DNA of 45,760 nt from Acidobacteriota bacterium (GCA_003225005.1 QIAN01000008.1:1-45760), one strand, 5' to 3'. Counted from the first letter of the stretch, positions 34,262-43,490 are shown. The notes: generated by a model from the sequence alone, not told the origin. Numbers and translations are program-made.

Positions 34262-35005
34262 ATGAAGCTGTCCGTCGTCATGCCCATATACAACGAGCGG
34301 AGTACTTTACGCGAAGTCATCTCTCGTGTCCTGGCTGTGCCTTTCGACATCGAACTTGTGTGCGTGGACGACGGCTCCGCCGACGGTTCACGCGAAATCC
34401 TCGCCGAGTTGCAGGCTAGTCATCCCCAGATACGTGTGTATCTGCAACCGGCGAATATGGGAAAAGGAGCGGCCCTGCGCCGCGGCATCCGGGCCTCAAC
34501 CGGCGACTTCGTGATCATTCAGGACGCGGACCTGGAATACGATCCGGCTGAGTATCCTAAGCTGCTGGAACCGCTAATTCAGGGCAGGGCTGACGTAGTA
34601 TACGGTTCGCGCTTTCTCGGTGGCGGGCCGCACCGCGTGCTTTATTTTTGGCACTCGGTAGGGAACTCGATTCTTACTTTGATTTCGAACGCCCTGACCA
34701 ACATGAATATGACCGACATGGAAACTTGCTACAAAGTCTTTCGCCGGGAAATCATTCAGTCCATCCCGCTTGAGGAGGACCGCTTCGGTTTCGAGCCGGA
34801 GGTTACCGTCAAGGTAGCCAAACGCCGGCTGCGCGTCTACGAAGTTGGCGTCAGTTATTCGGGCCGAACCTACGCCGAGGGAAAAAAGATCAGCTGGAAG
34901 GATGGCTTCCGCGCTTTATGGTGCCTGGCCAAATACACCCTGAAAGAACCGGTCATGCTCAGCCAGCAAGCAGCAGATGGCGCCGTTCGGCAACTGGGGA
35001 ACTGA
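34262..35005 (+). CDS. Glycosyltransferase family 2, DPM1/polyprenyl-phosphate type
   Basis: Start at ATG 34262 (MKLSVVMPIYNE); the open frame from 34205 adds unlikely residues. The 247-residue GT-A protein has VCVDDGSADGSREIL, NMGKGAALRRGI, the metal-binding IQDADLEYDP, VVYGSRFLGG, MTDMETCYKVFRR and RFGFEPEVTVK. This pattern is typical of enzymes that load a sugar (mannose or glucose) onto a polyprenyl phosphate at the membrane surface, for later use by GT-C transferases. No transmembrane helices follow. A candidate GT-C-like protein lies at 15.4-17.2 kb, but no direct link is shown. No ribosome site is seen. Confidence 0.92.
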   Translation: MKLSVVMPIYNERSTLREVISRVLAVPFDIELVCVDDGSADGSREILAELQASHPQIRVYLQPANMGKGAALRRGIRASTGDFVIIQDADLEYDPAEYPKLLEPLIQGRADVVYGSRFLGGGPHRVLYFWHSVGNSILTLISNALTNMNMTDMETCYKVFRREIIQSIPLEEDRFGFEPEVTVKVAKRRLRVYEVGVSYSGRTYAEGKKISWKDGFRALWCLAKYTLKEPVMLSQQAADGAVRQLGN

Positions 35006-35195
35006 AGCGTTGCCTTTGAAGTCATGGTCTTGGCGACAAGGGTGTGCTAGGAGCCAGGGCGCCAGCGCAATGTCCGATAACAGGTATTATGTAAACTAGC
35101 GAGGGTCGGCGGCTGTTGGACTCCGGCTTCATGCTTTCTCGAAGGCTTCATTTCTAGGGTGGTTTGGAATCGGACCAGACGGGCGTTCAGAACCC

Positions 35196-35678
35196 CTACA
35201 TCTTGTATTTCCCCAGATCCTCGTCGTTAAGTCCCTCTAGCCACTTGCGCAGCTCGTCGGTGGAGACGCGGTCCGCATTGGCAGCTAGCTTTGAGCTCTT
35301 CAGCACCATATCATCGACGAAGATGGGACAATCTACGCGCAGAGCGAGAGCCAGCGCGTCTGACGGCCGCGAATCGATGCTGATAACCTCGCCGCCCCGG
35401 TCCAGCCAGATGACAGCGTAGAACGTGTCCTCCCGCAGTTCGGTCACTACAACCTTGTGAACCTGGGTCTCCAGTCCCGTCAATACGCTCTTAATCAAGT
35501 CATGGGTCATCGGCCGCGGCGTGCTGACCTTTTCAATCTCCAGCGCAATGGCATTCGCTTCGTAAACTCCCACCCAGATAGGCAGCACGGCGTCCCCCGA
35601 CACGTCCTTGAGAATCACGATCGGCATCTGGGTGACGGGATCCATCATTAGGCCTCGAATTGTCATCTCCACTTCCAT
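35196..35678 (-). CDS. Bifunctional nuclease family protein (BFN, DUF151)
   Basis: The 160 residues match the BFN domain: MTIRGLMMDPVTQMPIVILK, LPIWVGVYEANAIALEIEKV, RPMTHDLIKSVLTGLE, DRGGEVISIDSRPSDALALA, then an acidic C-terminal tail (WLEGLNDEDLGKYKM). BFN proteins have reported RNase/DNase activity in plants and are common in bacteria, where their function is not settled. A perfect GGAGGT precedes the ATG. It follows miaB on the same strand with 26 bp between them, although BFN comes first in transcription. Confidence 0.93.
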   Translation of the reverse strand: MEVEMTIRGLMMDPVTQMPIVILKDVSGDAVLPIWVGVYEANAIALEIEKVSTPRPMTHDLIKSVLTGLETQVHKVVVTELREDTFYAVIWLDRGGEVISIDSRPSDALALALRVDCPIFVDDMVLKSSKLAANADRVSTDELRKWLEGLNDEDLGKYKM

Positions 35679-35704
35679 CGTGACCTCCGGCGTTTCTTTG
35701 CTCC

Positions 35705-37030
35705 TTATATCACCATTTCTCCTAAAAGGCTGTTGGGAAAGCTGGCGGTGATACTCACGGGAACATAGCTTCCCACCTTCGGCTCAGCCCCTTCCGGGGC
35801 GCTGAAGTTGAGCGTCTTGTTTTGCGAGGTTCGGCCAATCCACTGCTTGCGCGCTTCGTTTCGTCCTTCGACCATTACTTCAGCTCGTGTTCCTATGTAT
35901 TTCCTGTAGCGGATAATCTGAATCTCCTTCTGCTTCGCCATCAGAACTTCCAGGCGGCGTGACTTCTCCTGCTCAGGAATGGCGTCGTCCAAGGCCAACG
36001 ATGGTGTGTTGGGACGGGGCGAATACTTGAAGGTAAAGATGCTGTCGTACCCAACTTCCGCAAGCAGGCTCAGGGTCTCAGCGAAATCAGCCTCGGTCTC
36101 GCCGGGAAATCCAACGATCACATCGGTTGTAATGCTGAGCTCCCGCTTGGCTGCCTTCATCCAGGCAATGCGCTCCAGATATTGCTCGCGCGTATAAAGG
36201 CGCTGCATCGCGTCCAGTACCCGAGTGGACCCACTCTGCACCGGCAGATGTACGTGATCGCACAACGTGGGTACCGCGTCGATTGCCTCGACAATGTCGC
36301 GTCCGAAGTCGCGGGGATGCGAGGTAGTAAAGCGAACCCGCTTGATCCCCGGAATCTCGCCGACCGCAGTCAGCAGTTCGGCGAACGATCTCTTCCCTGC
36401 CCGATCCCTGTAGGAATTTACGTTCTGGCCCAGCAATTGGATTTCTGAGTAACCGAGGTCCACCATTTGCCGTGCCTCAGCCAAAACTGATTCCGACGTC
36501 CGGCTCCGTTCTTTCCCGCGAGTGAATGGCACCACGCAATAGGCGCAGAACTTGTCGCAGCCTTCGATGATCGTGATGTATCCGCGATGAGGATTAGTGC
36601 GCGCAGTGAATTCAGTCTCGAAACATTCATCGGTCTCGCGGTCGTCGAGTCCTGTCGCGCGCTTCCCTGCCTCGATCTGTACGAGCATTTGCGGCAAGTT
36701 GCGGTAAGAGGCAGATCCGCAGACCAGCGAAACATGCGGCGCCCGCTCAAAAATCTTCTCCCCTTCTTGTTGAGCGACGCAGCCAAGCACACCGAACTTC
36801 TTGCCCTGGGCCAGGAGCTTTTTATAATCGGCCAGACGATGGAAAACTTTTTGCTCCGCTTTGTCGCGGATGGAGCAGGTGTTGTAGAGGATCAGGTCAG
36901 CCTGCTCCACCGTTTGTACCTGGCTATACCCTTCGTGCACCAGCGTGCCAATGACTTTTTCGGAGTCGTGCACGTTCATCTGGCAGCCGAAGGTTTCCAC
37001 ATAGAAAGTCTTTTGCGGAGCCGCGGACAT
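35705..37030 (-). CDS. miaB: tRNA-2-methylthio-N6-dimethylallyladenosine synthase
   Basis: MiaB is a radical-SAM enzyme that adds a methylthio group to i6A37 of tRNA. The 441-residue protein from ATG 37030 has the UPF0004 domain cysteines (ETFGCQMNVHDSE, YNTCSIRDKA, LGCVAQQEG), the radical-SAM cluster motif CDKFCAYCVVPFTRG (about residue 150), LPVQSGSTRVLDAM and VGFPGETEADF, and a C-terminal TRAM domain (GRTSQNKTLNF, VGSYVPVSITAS). The open frame reaches 37069, but a TATACT box lies only 6 bp before ATG 37030, so that ATG is probably the start of a leaderless mRNA. Confidence 0.95.
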   Translation of the reverse strand: MSAAPQKTFYVETFGCQMNVHDSEKVIGTLVHEGYSQVQTVEQADLILYNTCSIRDKAEQKVFHRLADYKKLLAQGKKFGVLGCVAQQEGEKIFERAPHVSLVCGSASYRNLPQMLVQIEAGKRATGLDDRETDECFETEFTARTNPHRGYITIIEGCDKFCAYCVVPFTRGKERSRTSESVLAEARQMVDLGYSEIQLLGQNVNSYRDRAGKRSFAELLTAVGEIPGIKRVRFTTSHPRDFGRDIVEAIDAVPTLCDHVHLPVQSGSTRVLDAMQRLYTREQYLERIAWMKAAKRELSITTDVIVGFPGETEADFAETLSLLAEVGYDSIFTFKYSPRPNTPSLALDDAIPEQEKSRRLEVLMAKQKEIQIIRYRKYIGTRAEVMVEGRNEARKQWIGRTSQNKTLNFSAPEGAEPKVGSYVPVSITASFPNSLLGEMVI

Positions 37031-37036
37031 AAATAA

Positions 37037-37042
37037 AGTATA
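37037..37042 (-). promoter_or_regulatory. -10 element of miaB, leaderless arrangement
   Basis: TATACT on the minus strand ends 6 bp before the miaB ATG at 37030. There is no Shine-Dalgarno sequence between them. The -35 region (TGAGTG) is a poor match. Confidence 0.4.
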
Positions 37043-37047
37043 ACGCG

Positions 37048-37088
37048 TTGGCGGCTCAGCACTCAGCATTTAGCACCCAGCATTCATC
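37048..37088. repeat. Dispersed 'cagcattcagc'-type intergenic repeat
   Basis: The string 'ggctcagcactcagcatttagcacccagcattcatc' type recurs here as three short imperfect units of about 10 bp. The same family fills the icd-mdh gap. It overlaps the -35 region proposed for miaB. Confidence 0.5.
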
Positions 37089-37145
37089 CAGAAACCGCTT
37101 TAGTGGCGGAACCGGCACTGCCTCGGAGCTAGGCTCACCTTAAGA

Positions 37146-37585
37146 TCAAGAAGTGTTCCGGCCCGCATGGCCGTAGGCTCCGGGGAAATCCTTCTTGACT
37201 GCCACCACTGGAGGTACATCCGAGACTTCGATGGCGGTAGCCACCTCCGAAACTTTCAACTGAAAATCCAATGTCACGGTTTGCCCGATGGCCACCGCTA
37301 CACCTTTTCGAATCTCGGTCGCAAAGCCCGTCATCTGCACGCTGACGTCGTAGGGCGCCGGCTCCAGACCGGTAATCAGGAAACTTCCGCTGCCATCGGT
37401 TGATGCTACACGACGTACTCCTTTGGCAGTTTCAGTCGCAATTCTGTTCGCTCGGGGCATCAATGCACCTGAGGAATCGACGACCATGCCTTTGCTGTCG
37501 CCTGAGGCACCCACACCCTGCGCCCAAAGCTCTGGGATACGAGCGCGGACACTAGTGCGCATGCCAGGAAAGCGTTTCGTTTCAT
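37146..37585 (-). pseudogene. Truncated, frameshifted Oar-like protein (carboxypeptidase-regulatory domain)
   Basis: GGAGGAG stands 6 nt before ATG 37585, whose frame gives a good signal peptide (MKRNAFLACALVSALVSQSFG). The mature part continues only in another frame: AQGVGASGDSKGMVVDSSGA, VRRVASTDGSGSFLITGLEP, YDVSVQMTGFATEIRKGVAV and VTLDFQLKVSEVATAIEV. The switch lies near 37521-37530 and one missing base explains it. The domain is the N-terminal carboxypeptidase-regulatory repeat of TonB-dependent Oar-like transporters (about 1,000 residues), but the beta-barrel is absent and the frame stops after 150 residues. It is doubly broken and very likely non-functional. Confidence 0.7.
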
Positions 37586-37674
37586 GGCTCCTCCTCACTA
37601 TTTAGGCCCGATTCGGACGGCACGCTGCCTCGGAGAGAAAGTGCGCCGCCGGCCATTGGAAAGCATCCCCTACC

Positions 37675-37974
37675 TCAATTCAACACCAGACTGTATGCCT
37701 TGCCCTCACTGACGTTCACCGAACCGACGCCGAGCGGTGTGACTCCGTCTTCTGCATAGACACTTATCGTGCCTTGCAAAGACCCTGTTGGCGGCGCCTG
37801 GAACCGTTGGCGATCTGGGTCGTAGCCGCCCTGGAGCGCGGACTGAGCGCCGGAAGAATCCGTAATCAACTACGGCTGCGGTTTTGGGAGCGGTGCCCAC
37901 GGGATAGCTCTGTGCGGAGCGGAAGCTCACCGTACCGTGTGCGAACGACAAGCAAAAGGGAAAATTGATAGCGC
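37675..37974 (-). pseudogene. Remnant of a DUF4397-like secreted protein
   Basis: A minus-strand frame ends with SLQGTISVYAEDGVTPLGVG and SVNVSEGKAYSLVLN, like the last repeat of DUF4397 domains. The preceding part (SFAHGTVSFRSAQSYPVGTA) is in another frame, changing near 37869, where LITDSSGAQSALQGGY begins. No start or signal peptide could be placed. The rest of the 37.6-38.1 kb gap shows nothing else. Confidence 0.35.
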
Positions 37975-38145
37975 TGCAATGCAAAGTCTTTTTTCCTGGT
38001 ACATGGATTGACTCCATTCGTGGCCTTAGCTTAAAGACGAAAACGGGAGAAGCCGTTGCCGTACTCACAAACACGCCCTTTGGCGCACAACCTCTCCCCT
38101 TGCGATCACAGAATCGGGAACGGCGCCGTTCCGGTTCTGTCGAAT

Positions 38146-38601
38146 TTAATCCGTTTCCCTTGGGCTAATCCTGCTGGCAGTAGCCGTCAGGATAAAGCCG
38201 GGAGTGGTGAAAACCGCGCTAGCGGCGTTCGTATGATTGGTCCACACCAGATCCACCGTTGACGTGCGAGTATCCGGCTCCACCAGCACGGTGAAGCTGC
38301 CTCTGCAATTGGGACTTACGGTGTACGTCCCCGAATATGTCTCGTCCAGGGAAGCACCGGCTACAACTCGAGTCTGGGTTCCGCTGACGTGGCCATTTCC
38401 ATCAAAAGTGATCCTGCCTGCGGCTGCAGCCGGAACAAATGAGCCCGGCGCGATGGCGACAAATCCGTTTGCGGTATATCCATAACTACCCGCCACATTG
38501 GCCAACGAACACTGCGTAGCCTGCGCGGGTAGGGCCATTGTTAAGGACAAGGCGAGGCCAACGGCCGCTAGAATTGTTCTTGCGATTAAGTTGTTTTTCA
38601 T
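38146..38601 (-). CDS. Secreted protein of unknown function
   Basis: ATG 38601 is preceded by GGGGAGA at 6 nt; a frame start at 38634 has none. The 151-residue product has a signal peptide (ILAAVGLALSLTMALPAQA) and a mature beta-rich part with two cysteines (TQCSLANVAGSYGYTANGF, SPNCRGSFTVLVEPD), a GRITFDGNGHVSG turn and TFTVSPN-type strands (SGTYTVSPNCRGSFTV). This layout, a 'GSYGY...F.A.G...G....DG.G...G' lipocalin-like barrel, is common in acidobacterial secreted proteins, but I cannot name a function. It stands divergent from the winged-helix/TPR pair. Confidence 0.75.
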   Translation of the reverse strand: MKNNLIARTILAAVGLALSLTMALPAQATQCSLANVAGSYGYTANGFVAIAPGSFVPAAAAGRITFDGNGHVSGTQTRVVAGASLDETYSGTYTVSPNCRGSFTVLVEPDTRTSTVDLVWTNHTNAASAVFTTPGFILTATASRISPRETD

Positions 38602-38806
38602 TTTCTGTTCTCCCCACGAAGATTTCAGGGTCACATCACCCTGATTAGGTCGTGGTTATCTCAAATTCGGCGAGACGAGTAAATCCCGTATCGCTCTCCT
38701 GTGTTGCTCTTATCTCTCTCCGCAGGACCGAAAACAGGAGATTTGTACCTATGCGGCTCAAATCACTGGTGCTACACTCTCCTACCGGGCCGCGCCGGGG
38801 GCGTCT

Positions 38807-40525
38807 GTGGAGGATTTGCGGTTATCACGCACGGTCATCCGGTTTGGAACCTTCGAACTGGATCAGGACGCCGGAGAACTGCGCCGCGAGGGAAACAAGA
38901 TCCGGCTGCAGGAGCAGCCTCTTCAAATCCTGCAAATTCTGTTAGAACAGCCCGGCAAGGTGATTCTGCGCGAGGAACTGCGCAAGCGGGTGTGGCCGTC
39001 TGACACTTTCGTGGACTTCGATCACGGCATTAACAACGCAATCAAGCGGCTGCGCGAAGCCTTGGGCGATACTGCAGAAATGCCGCGCTACGTGGAAACC
39101 CTGCCCCGGCGCGGCTACCGTTTTCTGCACGCATTAGCGACAACTATCGCGGAGAGATCCATAGCGGTCCTGCCATTCTTGAGTCTTAGCGCCGACCCTG
39201 AAAATGAGATCTTCGCTGATGGAATGTGCGAAGAAATCATTAGCTCTCTTGCGCACCTCAAGAATCTTCAGGTCACAGCAAGGACATCTTCCTTTGCATT
39301 CAAAGGAAAGCATGTTGATCTACGAGTGATTGGGGAACAGCTTAATGTGCGAACCGTCTTGGAGGGTAGCGTCCGTAAGTCAGGGAACCGCCTCAGAATT
39401 ACGGCCCAGCTCGTAAACGCGGCGGACGGTTACCATCTCTGGTCTGAGACCTACGACCGAGAAATGAAGGACGTGTTTGCGATCCAGGAAGAGATTGCGA
39501 AGTCGATTGCGCAACGTTTGGAAGTAACGCTGGAGTCTGAACAGCGTCCCCTTTTCAGAGCAGGTACGGATAACCTGGAAGCCTTCAAGTTCTATACCCA
39601 GGGGCGGTCATTATTCTTTCAAAGAGGGCTGCGGCTCCTACCCGCTGTCGACTATTGCAAGAAAGCCGTCACCCTGGATCCAAAATACGCATTGGCATGG
39701 GCGGCTCTGGCGGACGCCTACAACATGGTCGGTTTTTACGGCCTGGCTCGACCAGAAGTTTGCCTACCGGAAGCCAAGGAAGCCGCACAGCAGGCCATCG
39801 CACTCGATCCCTCGCTGGCGGAGGCACATACCTCCTTAGCGACGTCGCATCTGCTCTATGATTGGGATCGCTCGAGCGCCGAGCGTGAATTTCTACGCTC
39901 CTTGGAGTTGCAACCTCGTAACTCATTGGCGCGAAGTTGGTATGGGCTGTTCTACCTGCAATGGATGGCAGGGCGTTTCGAGGAAGGGTTAGCACAGGCC
40001 AGCCAGGCTGTCCAGATCGATCCGCTTTCGGCATACGCCAGAGCCATGCAAGCGTTTACGTATCTGCCTGTTGATGTGGGCAAGTGCTTGGAGACGGCCC
40101 AGCAGACACTTCAAATCGAACCCAACCATTTTCTCGGCCATTGGGCTCATCTTCAAGCACTCAACTTACAAGATCGCTTCGCCGAGGCTGCGGAGGTAGG
40201 AGAGTCGGCGCTCAAAGTATCCGGCAGATCTGGGTGGATGTTGGCTTCCCTTGCTCGAACCTATGCGCAGCTGGGAAAGCGCGGAGATTCAGAGGCGCTG
40301 TATATGGAACTTCGGTGGCGGTCAAAACGGGAGTATGTGGCGCCTGCTGTTTTAGCCTATGCAGCGTACGCCGCGGGGGAGCAGGACGAAGCGATTCGAT
40401 GTGGGCAAGAAGCTCATGCGATTGGCGATCCTACTTTGATTGCAGCCAAATATTGGCCAGATTTTACCGAATTGCGCAAGGACCCTCGTTTCGGCGAGAT
40501 TTTGATCGGCCGGGGATGGAAGTAG
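38807..40525 (+). CDS. Winged-helix/TPR regulator (CadC/OmpR-type HTH), first of a tandem pair
   Basis: The 572-residue protein has an OmpR/CadC-type winged helix (about 8-108: FGTFELDQDAGELRREGNKI, LREELRKRVWPSDTFVDFDH, LPRRGYRF). Next comes a TolB/FlgO-like alpha-beta domain (about 117-245: IAVLPFLSLSADPENEIFAD, EGSVRKSGNRLRITAQLVNA, DVFAIQEEIAKSIAQRL), then about six TPR-like helical pairs (260-560: LDPKYALAWAALADAY, LDPSLAEAHTSLATSH, LEPNHFLGHWAHLQAL-like). No transmembrane helix links the HTH to the sensor, unlike CadC, so it is cytoplasmic. The start is a GTG. A near-identical architecture follows 1 bp after its stop. Confidence 0.9.
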   Translation: MEDLRLSRTVIRFGTFELDQDAGELRREGNKIRLQEQPLQILQILLEQPGKVILREELRKRVWPSDTFVDFDHGINNAIKRLREALGDTAEMPRYVETLPRRGYRFLHALATTIAERSIAVLPFLSLSADPENEIFADGMCEEIISSLAHLKNLQVTARTSSFAFKGKHVDLRVIGEQLNVRTVLEGSVRKSGNRLRITAQLVNAADGYHLWSETYDREMKDVFAIQEEIAKSIAQRLEVTLESEQRPLFRAGTDNLEAFKFYTQGRSLFFQRGLRLLPAVDYCKKAVTLDPKYALAWAALADAYNMVGFYGLARPEVCLPEAKEAAQQAIALDPSLAEAHTSLATSHLLYDWDRSSAEREFLRSLELQPRNSLARSWYGLFYLQWMAGRFEEGLAQASQAVQIDPLSAYARAMQAFTYLPVDVGKCLETAQQTLQIEPNHFLGHWAHLQALNLQDRFAEAAEVGESALKVSGRSGWMLASLARTYAQLGKRGDSEALYMELRWRSKREYVAPAVLAYAAYAAGEQDEAIRCGQEAHAIGDPTLIAAKYWPDFTELRKDPRFGEILIGRGWK

Positions 40526-40526
40526 C

Positions 40527-42245
40527 ATGTTTCGACGATCCCTTCGCGTCCGCTTTCGCCAATTTGAAATGGATGAGTCCACGGGAGAACTCCGCAAAGA
40601 TGGGATAAAGGTTCGCTTACAGGAACAGCCTCTCCAAATCCTGCAAATCCTGCTGGAACACCCGGGGGAGTTAGTTGCACGAGAAGAGTTGCGCAAGCGG
40701 GTTTGGCCTACCGACACCTTCGTGGATTTCGATCACGGGATTAACAACGCTATCAAACGGCTGCGGGAAGCTTTGGGAGATACCACCGAAACGCCTCGCT
40801 TTATCGAGACTCTGCCGCGCCGGGGCTATCGTTTTGTCGAGAGAGTCGAATCTGAAGAAGATAGTCTCCAGTCCTTGGCGGTGCTGCCTCTGGAAAATTT
40901 ATCAGGCGATCCCGAGCAGGAGTATTTTGCGGACGGGCTGACCGACTCGCTCATCACGCAGCTTGCCAGAGTCAGCGCGCTGCGGGTGATATCGCGCACG
41001 ACCGCAATGCACTATAAGCGTATACACCGTCCATTGCCGGAGATCGCGGGAGAACTGGGAGTCAGCAAGATCGTCGAGGGCACGGTTCAGCGCTCAGGTG
41101 GCCGAGTTCGGGTGTGTGCGCAACTCGTTGAAGCCAGCACCGATACGCACCTTTGGGCCGACAGCTTTGAACGCGATTTGCGAGACGTGTTGTCGCTTCA
41201 GTCCGAACTGGCTCGTGCCATAGTGAAAGAAGTCCAGGTCAAACTCACCCCACAGGAGCAGGCAAATCTCGCTCGGGCTAAACGGGTGGACCCAGAGGCC
41301 TACGATGCTTATCTCAAGGGACGCTATTACTTCTATCAACGCCGCGGAGATGCTCTACGAAAAGGTGTTCAGTGCTTCGAGCACGCCATCGACAAAGATC
41401 CAACCTATGCGGCTGCTTACGCCGGTTTGGCCGATTGCCTGTCCCTGCTCGGGTGGTGGGCTTTCGTCCCGCCCGCTGAAGGCTGCGGCAAAGCCAAGGG
41501 GGTCGCGCTAAAAGCGCTGCTTCTGGACGAGAGCCTGGGGGAGGCGCATGCGTCACTAGCGTGGGCCACGGTACATTACGATTACGATTTCGCAGTTACC
41601 GAAAGAGAGTATCGAAAATGTATTGAACTCAGCCCTCGGTATGCCACAGGTCATCAATGGTTCGGCCTCTATCTCACTATGGTAGGGCGCCCCGAGGAAG
41701 GCTTCGAGACGCTCAAGACCGCGATTCGTCTCGATCCGTTCGTGCCCATCATCAATGCATGTCTGGCAATGGGTTATTGGTTTGCGCGGAAACGAGATGA
41801 GCACATTGAGCAGTTGGAGAAGACCATCGAGTTGGATCCCAACTTTGCTCCGGCACATTGGGGCCTTGGGATCGGGTATTTGGAAAAGGGCATGCATGAT
41901 CCGGCCATCGCCGAGATGCAGAAATCAGTGCAGCTCTCGCAGCGAGCTCCCATCTTTGTTGCACTACTAGGCGAGGCATACGCGGTGGCGGGACGCAGAG
42001 AAGATGCGCAGAAAATACTGGATGAATTGAAAGAGACCGCGAAGCAACGATATGTAACGCCGTATATTTTGGCTCGAATTTATGCAGCGTTGAACGAAAA
42101 AGACACAGCTTTTCATTTGCTGGAAACTGCATATCGGGATCACGCGGCTTGGACGGCCTTTATGAAATCGGACCCTCGCGTCGACAACCTGCGCTCCGAC
42201 CCACGCTTCGGAGATCTGTTACGCCGTATGAAATTCCCGGAGTAG
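40527..42245 (+). CDS. Winged-helix/TPR regulator, second of the tandem pair
   Basis: Also 572 residues and the same order of domains: winged helix (about 9-109: FRQFEMDESTGELRKDG, REELRKRVWPTDTFVDFDHG, LPRRGYRF), TolB/FlgO-like domain (LAVLPLENLSGDPEQEYFAD, EGTVQRSGGRVRVCAQLVEA) and TPR region (DPTYAAAYAGLADCL, DPNFAPAHWGLGIGYLEKGM). The ATG lies one base after the stop of the first copy, so they are co-translated. The HTH halves of the two proteins are almost identical over about 75 residues, while the sensor and TPR halves have diverged widely. They may form heterodimers at the same DNA site. Target genes are unknown. Confidence 0.92.
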   Translation: MFRRSLRVRFRQFEMDESTGELRKDGIKVRLQEQPLQILQILLEHPGELVAREELRKRVWPTDTFVDFDHGINNAIKRLREALGDTTETPRFIETLPRRGYRFVERVESEEDSLQSLAVLPLENLSGDPEQEYFADGLTDSLITQLARVSALRVISRTTAMHYKRIHRPLPEIAGELGVSKIVEGTVQRSGGRVRVCAQLVEASTDTHLWADSFERDLRDVLSLQSELARAIVKEVQVKLTPQEQANLARAKRVDPEAYDAYLKGRYYFYQRRGDALRKGVQCFEHAIDKDPTYAAAYAGLADCLSLLGWWAFVPPAEGCGKAKGVALKALLLDESLGEAHASLAWATVHYDYDFAVTEREYRKCIELSPRYATGHQWFGLYLTMVGRPEEGFETLKTAIRLDPFVPIINACLAMGYWFARKRDEHIEQLEKTIELDPNFAPAHWGLGIGYLEKGMHDPAIAEMQKSVQLSQRAPIFVALLGEAYAVAGRREDAQKILDELKETAKQRYVTPYILARIYAALNEKDTAFHLLETAYRDHAAWTAFMKSDPRVDNLRSDPRFGDLLRRMKFPE

Positions 42246-42949
42246 AACTTATTCTCGCAAGGCCTAGGCCGATATCCAATCTACGCTGGGTCGAGAGAAT
42301 GATATTGATACGGCTTTCCGCGGCTGAAATGTCGTATCGGGAGCGATCACCAACTCTGTCAGTTTGAAGACTGACCCAAGGTTGGATGCCCTGACTTCCG
42401 ACCTTCGCTTTGACGATCATTGGCGTCGCTGAACTTGCCGGCACAGATCTCCGTCACGATCCGCAGGTAGATGACCCGTCGTGCCCCGAGTGAACATTCG
42501 GTCGGGGTGACGGGCAACACACGAGGCAAGTCCCGCAGACCCCGATGCGATATCACCTTCCGGATCTCCTCGACTTGAAAGATTCCGTAAGGGGACTCTT
42601 GAGCCTCTTAGTTTAGACACAAACCACGGCGTGCTTCGATCAGCTTCTCCTCAGTGCGACCGGTAGGGCTATGGAGCACGTTTCGGAAGCATGCCATTCC
42701 CGAATTGAGGTAATCGTCTGCGCGACTTTTCCGCTAGGGCTCGTGCAATCTGATTCCATGAAAAGAGAGTTTGCCGCAAGGAAAGGCGCGGTTCGATGGC
42801 TTGGATCTGGTGAAGGGCAAAGCTGAATTCACGCCACGGACTCGGTGGTCTTCCACGCTGAGAAGGGTAACCCCGGGGGAAATGGTCCGGCCGATGCGGA
42901 TCAATTTTTGTGTCAGCAGTGCGACAAGCAGTTTCCCGTAAATCCAAGC
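42246..42949. other. Intergenic region, no gene supported
   Basis: About 700 bp after the second TPR gene. Several frames of 60-100 codons exist on both strands but none has motifs or a ribosome site. The right part may be decayed sequence of the IS1380-type element that follows; its 5' end could not be placed. Confidence 0.45.
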
Positions 42950-43490
42950 GGCGGCCCAATTTCAGCAGAGCGGAAAAGCGGCGCGAGTCTTCCCCGAGTC
43001 CGACTAATCAAACCAGAAACAGTTGGTCGCGAGCCCGACGAGTGATCGCCAAAGCAGAACACTTGGAGAAAGGGGCCAATCCAAGGTTCGTGGTCACCTC
43101 GCTGAGCTCGCAAGAAACCATCTTTCCTGCCCCGTCCCGCTGGGGGGCGCAGAGTTTGTATGGGGAGTTTTACTGCGCCCGTGGCGATATGGAGAACCGG
43201 ATCAAGGAACAGATGATGTTGTTTGCCGATCGCACCAGCACGTCCTGGCTACGGAGCAATCAAATCCGGCTCTAGTTCTCCACTGTGGCCTACCTGCTGA
43301 TGCAGGCTCTGCGGCGGTTGGGGTTGGCGGCACCGAACTGGCCAAAGCGCAATGCAACACGGTGCGCTTAAAGTTGCTCAAGATCGGGGCCCAGATTCGC
43401 ATCACGGTACGCAAAATCTGGGTTTCGCTGTCGACAGGCTATCCTTATCTGGAACTATTTCGCCAGGTGCACGGTAGTTGCAAGTTGCAG
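42950..43490 (+). pseudogene. IS1380-family transposase remnant
   Basis: The 3' half of an IS1380-type transposase is readable in pieces: QTRNSWSRARRVIAKAEHLE, ANPRFVVTSLS, GEFYCARGDMENRIKEQ, LFADRTSTSWLRSNQIRL, a TAG stop at about 43275, FSTVAYLLMQALRRLGL, and, after a frameshift, AQCNTVRLKLLKIGAQIRIT and VRKIWVSLSTGYPYLELFRQ. Family-typical blocks YCARGDMENRIKEQ and LKLLKIGA leave little doubt. There are at least two frame changes and one stop, the N-terminal half is gone, and no terminal inverted repeats were found. It is an old dead copy. Confidence 0.8.
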
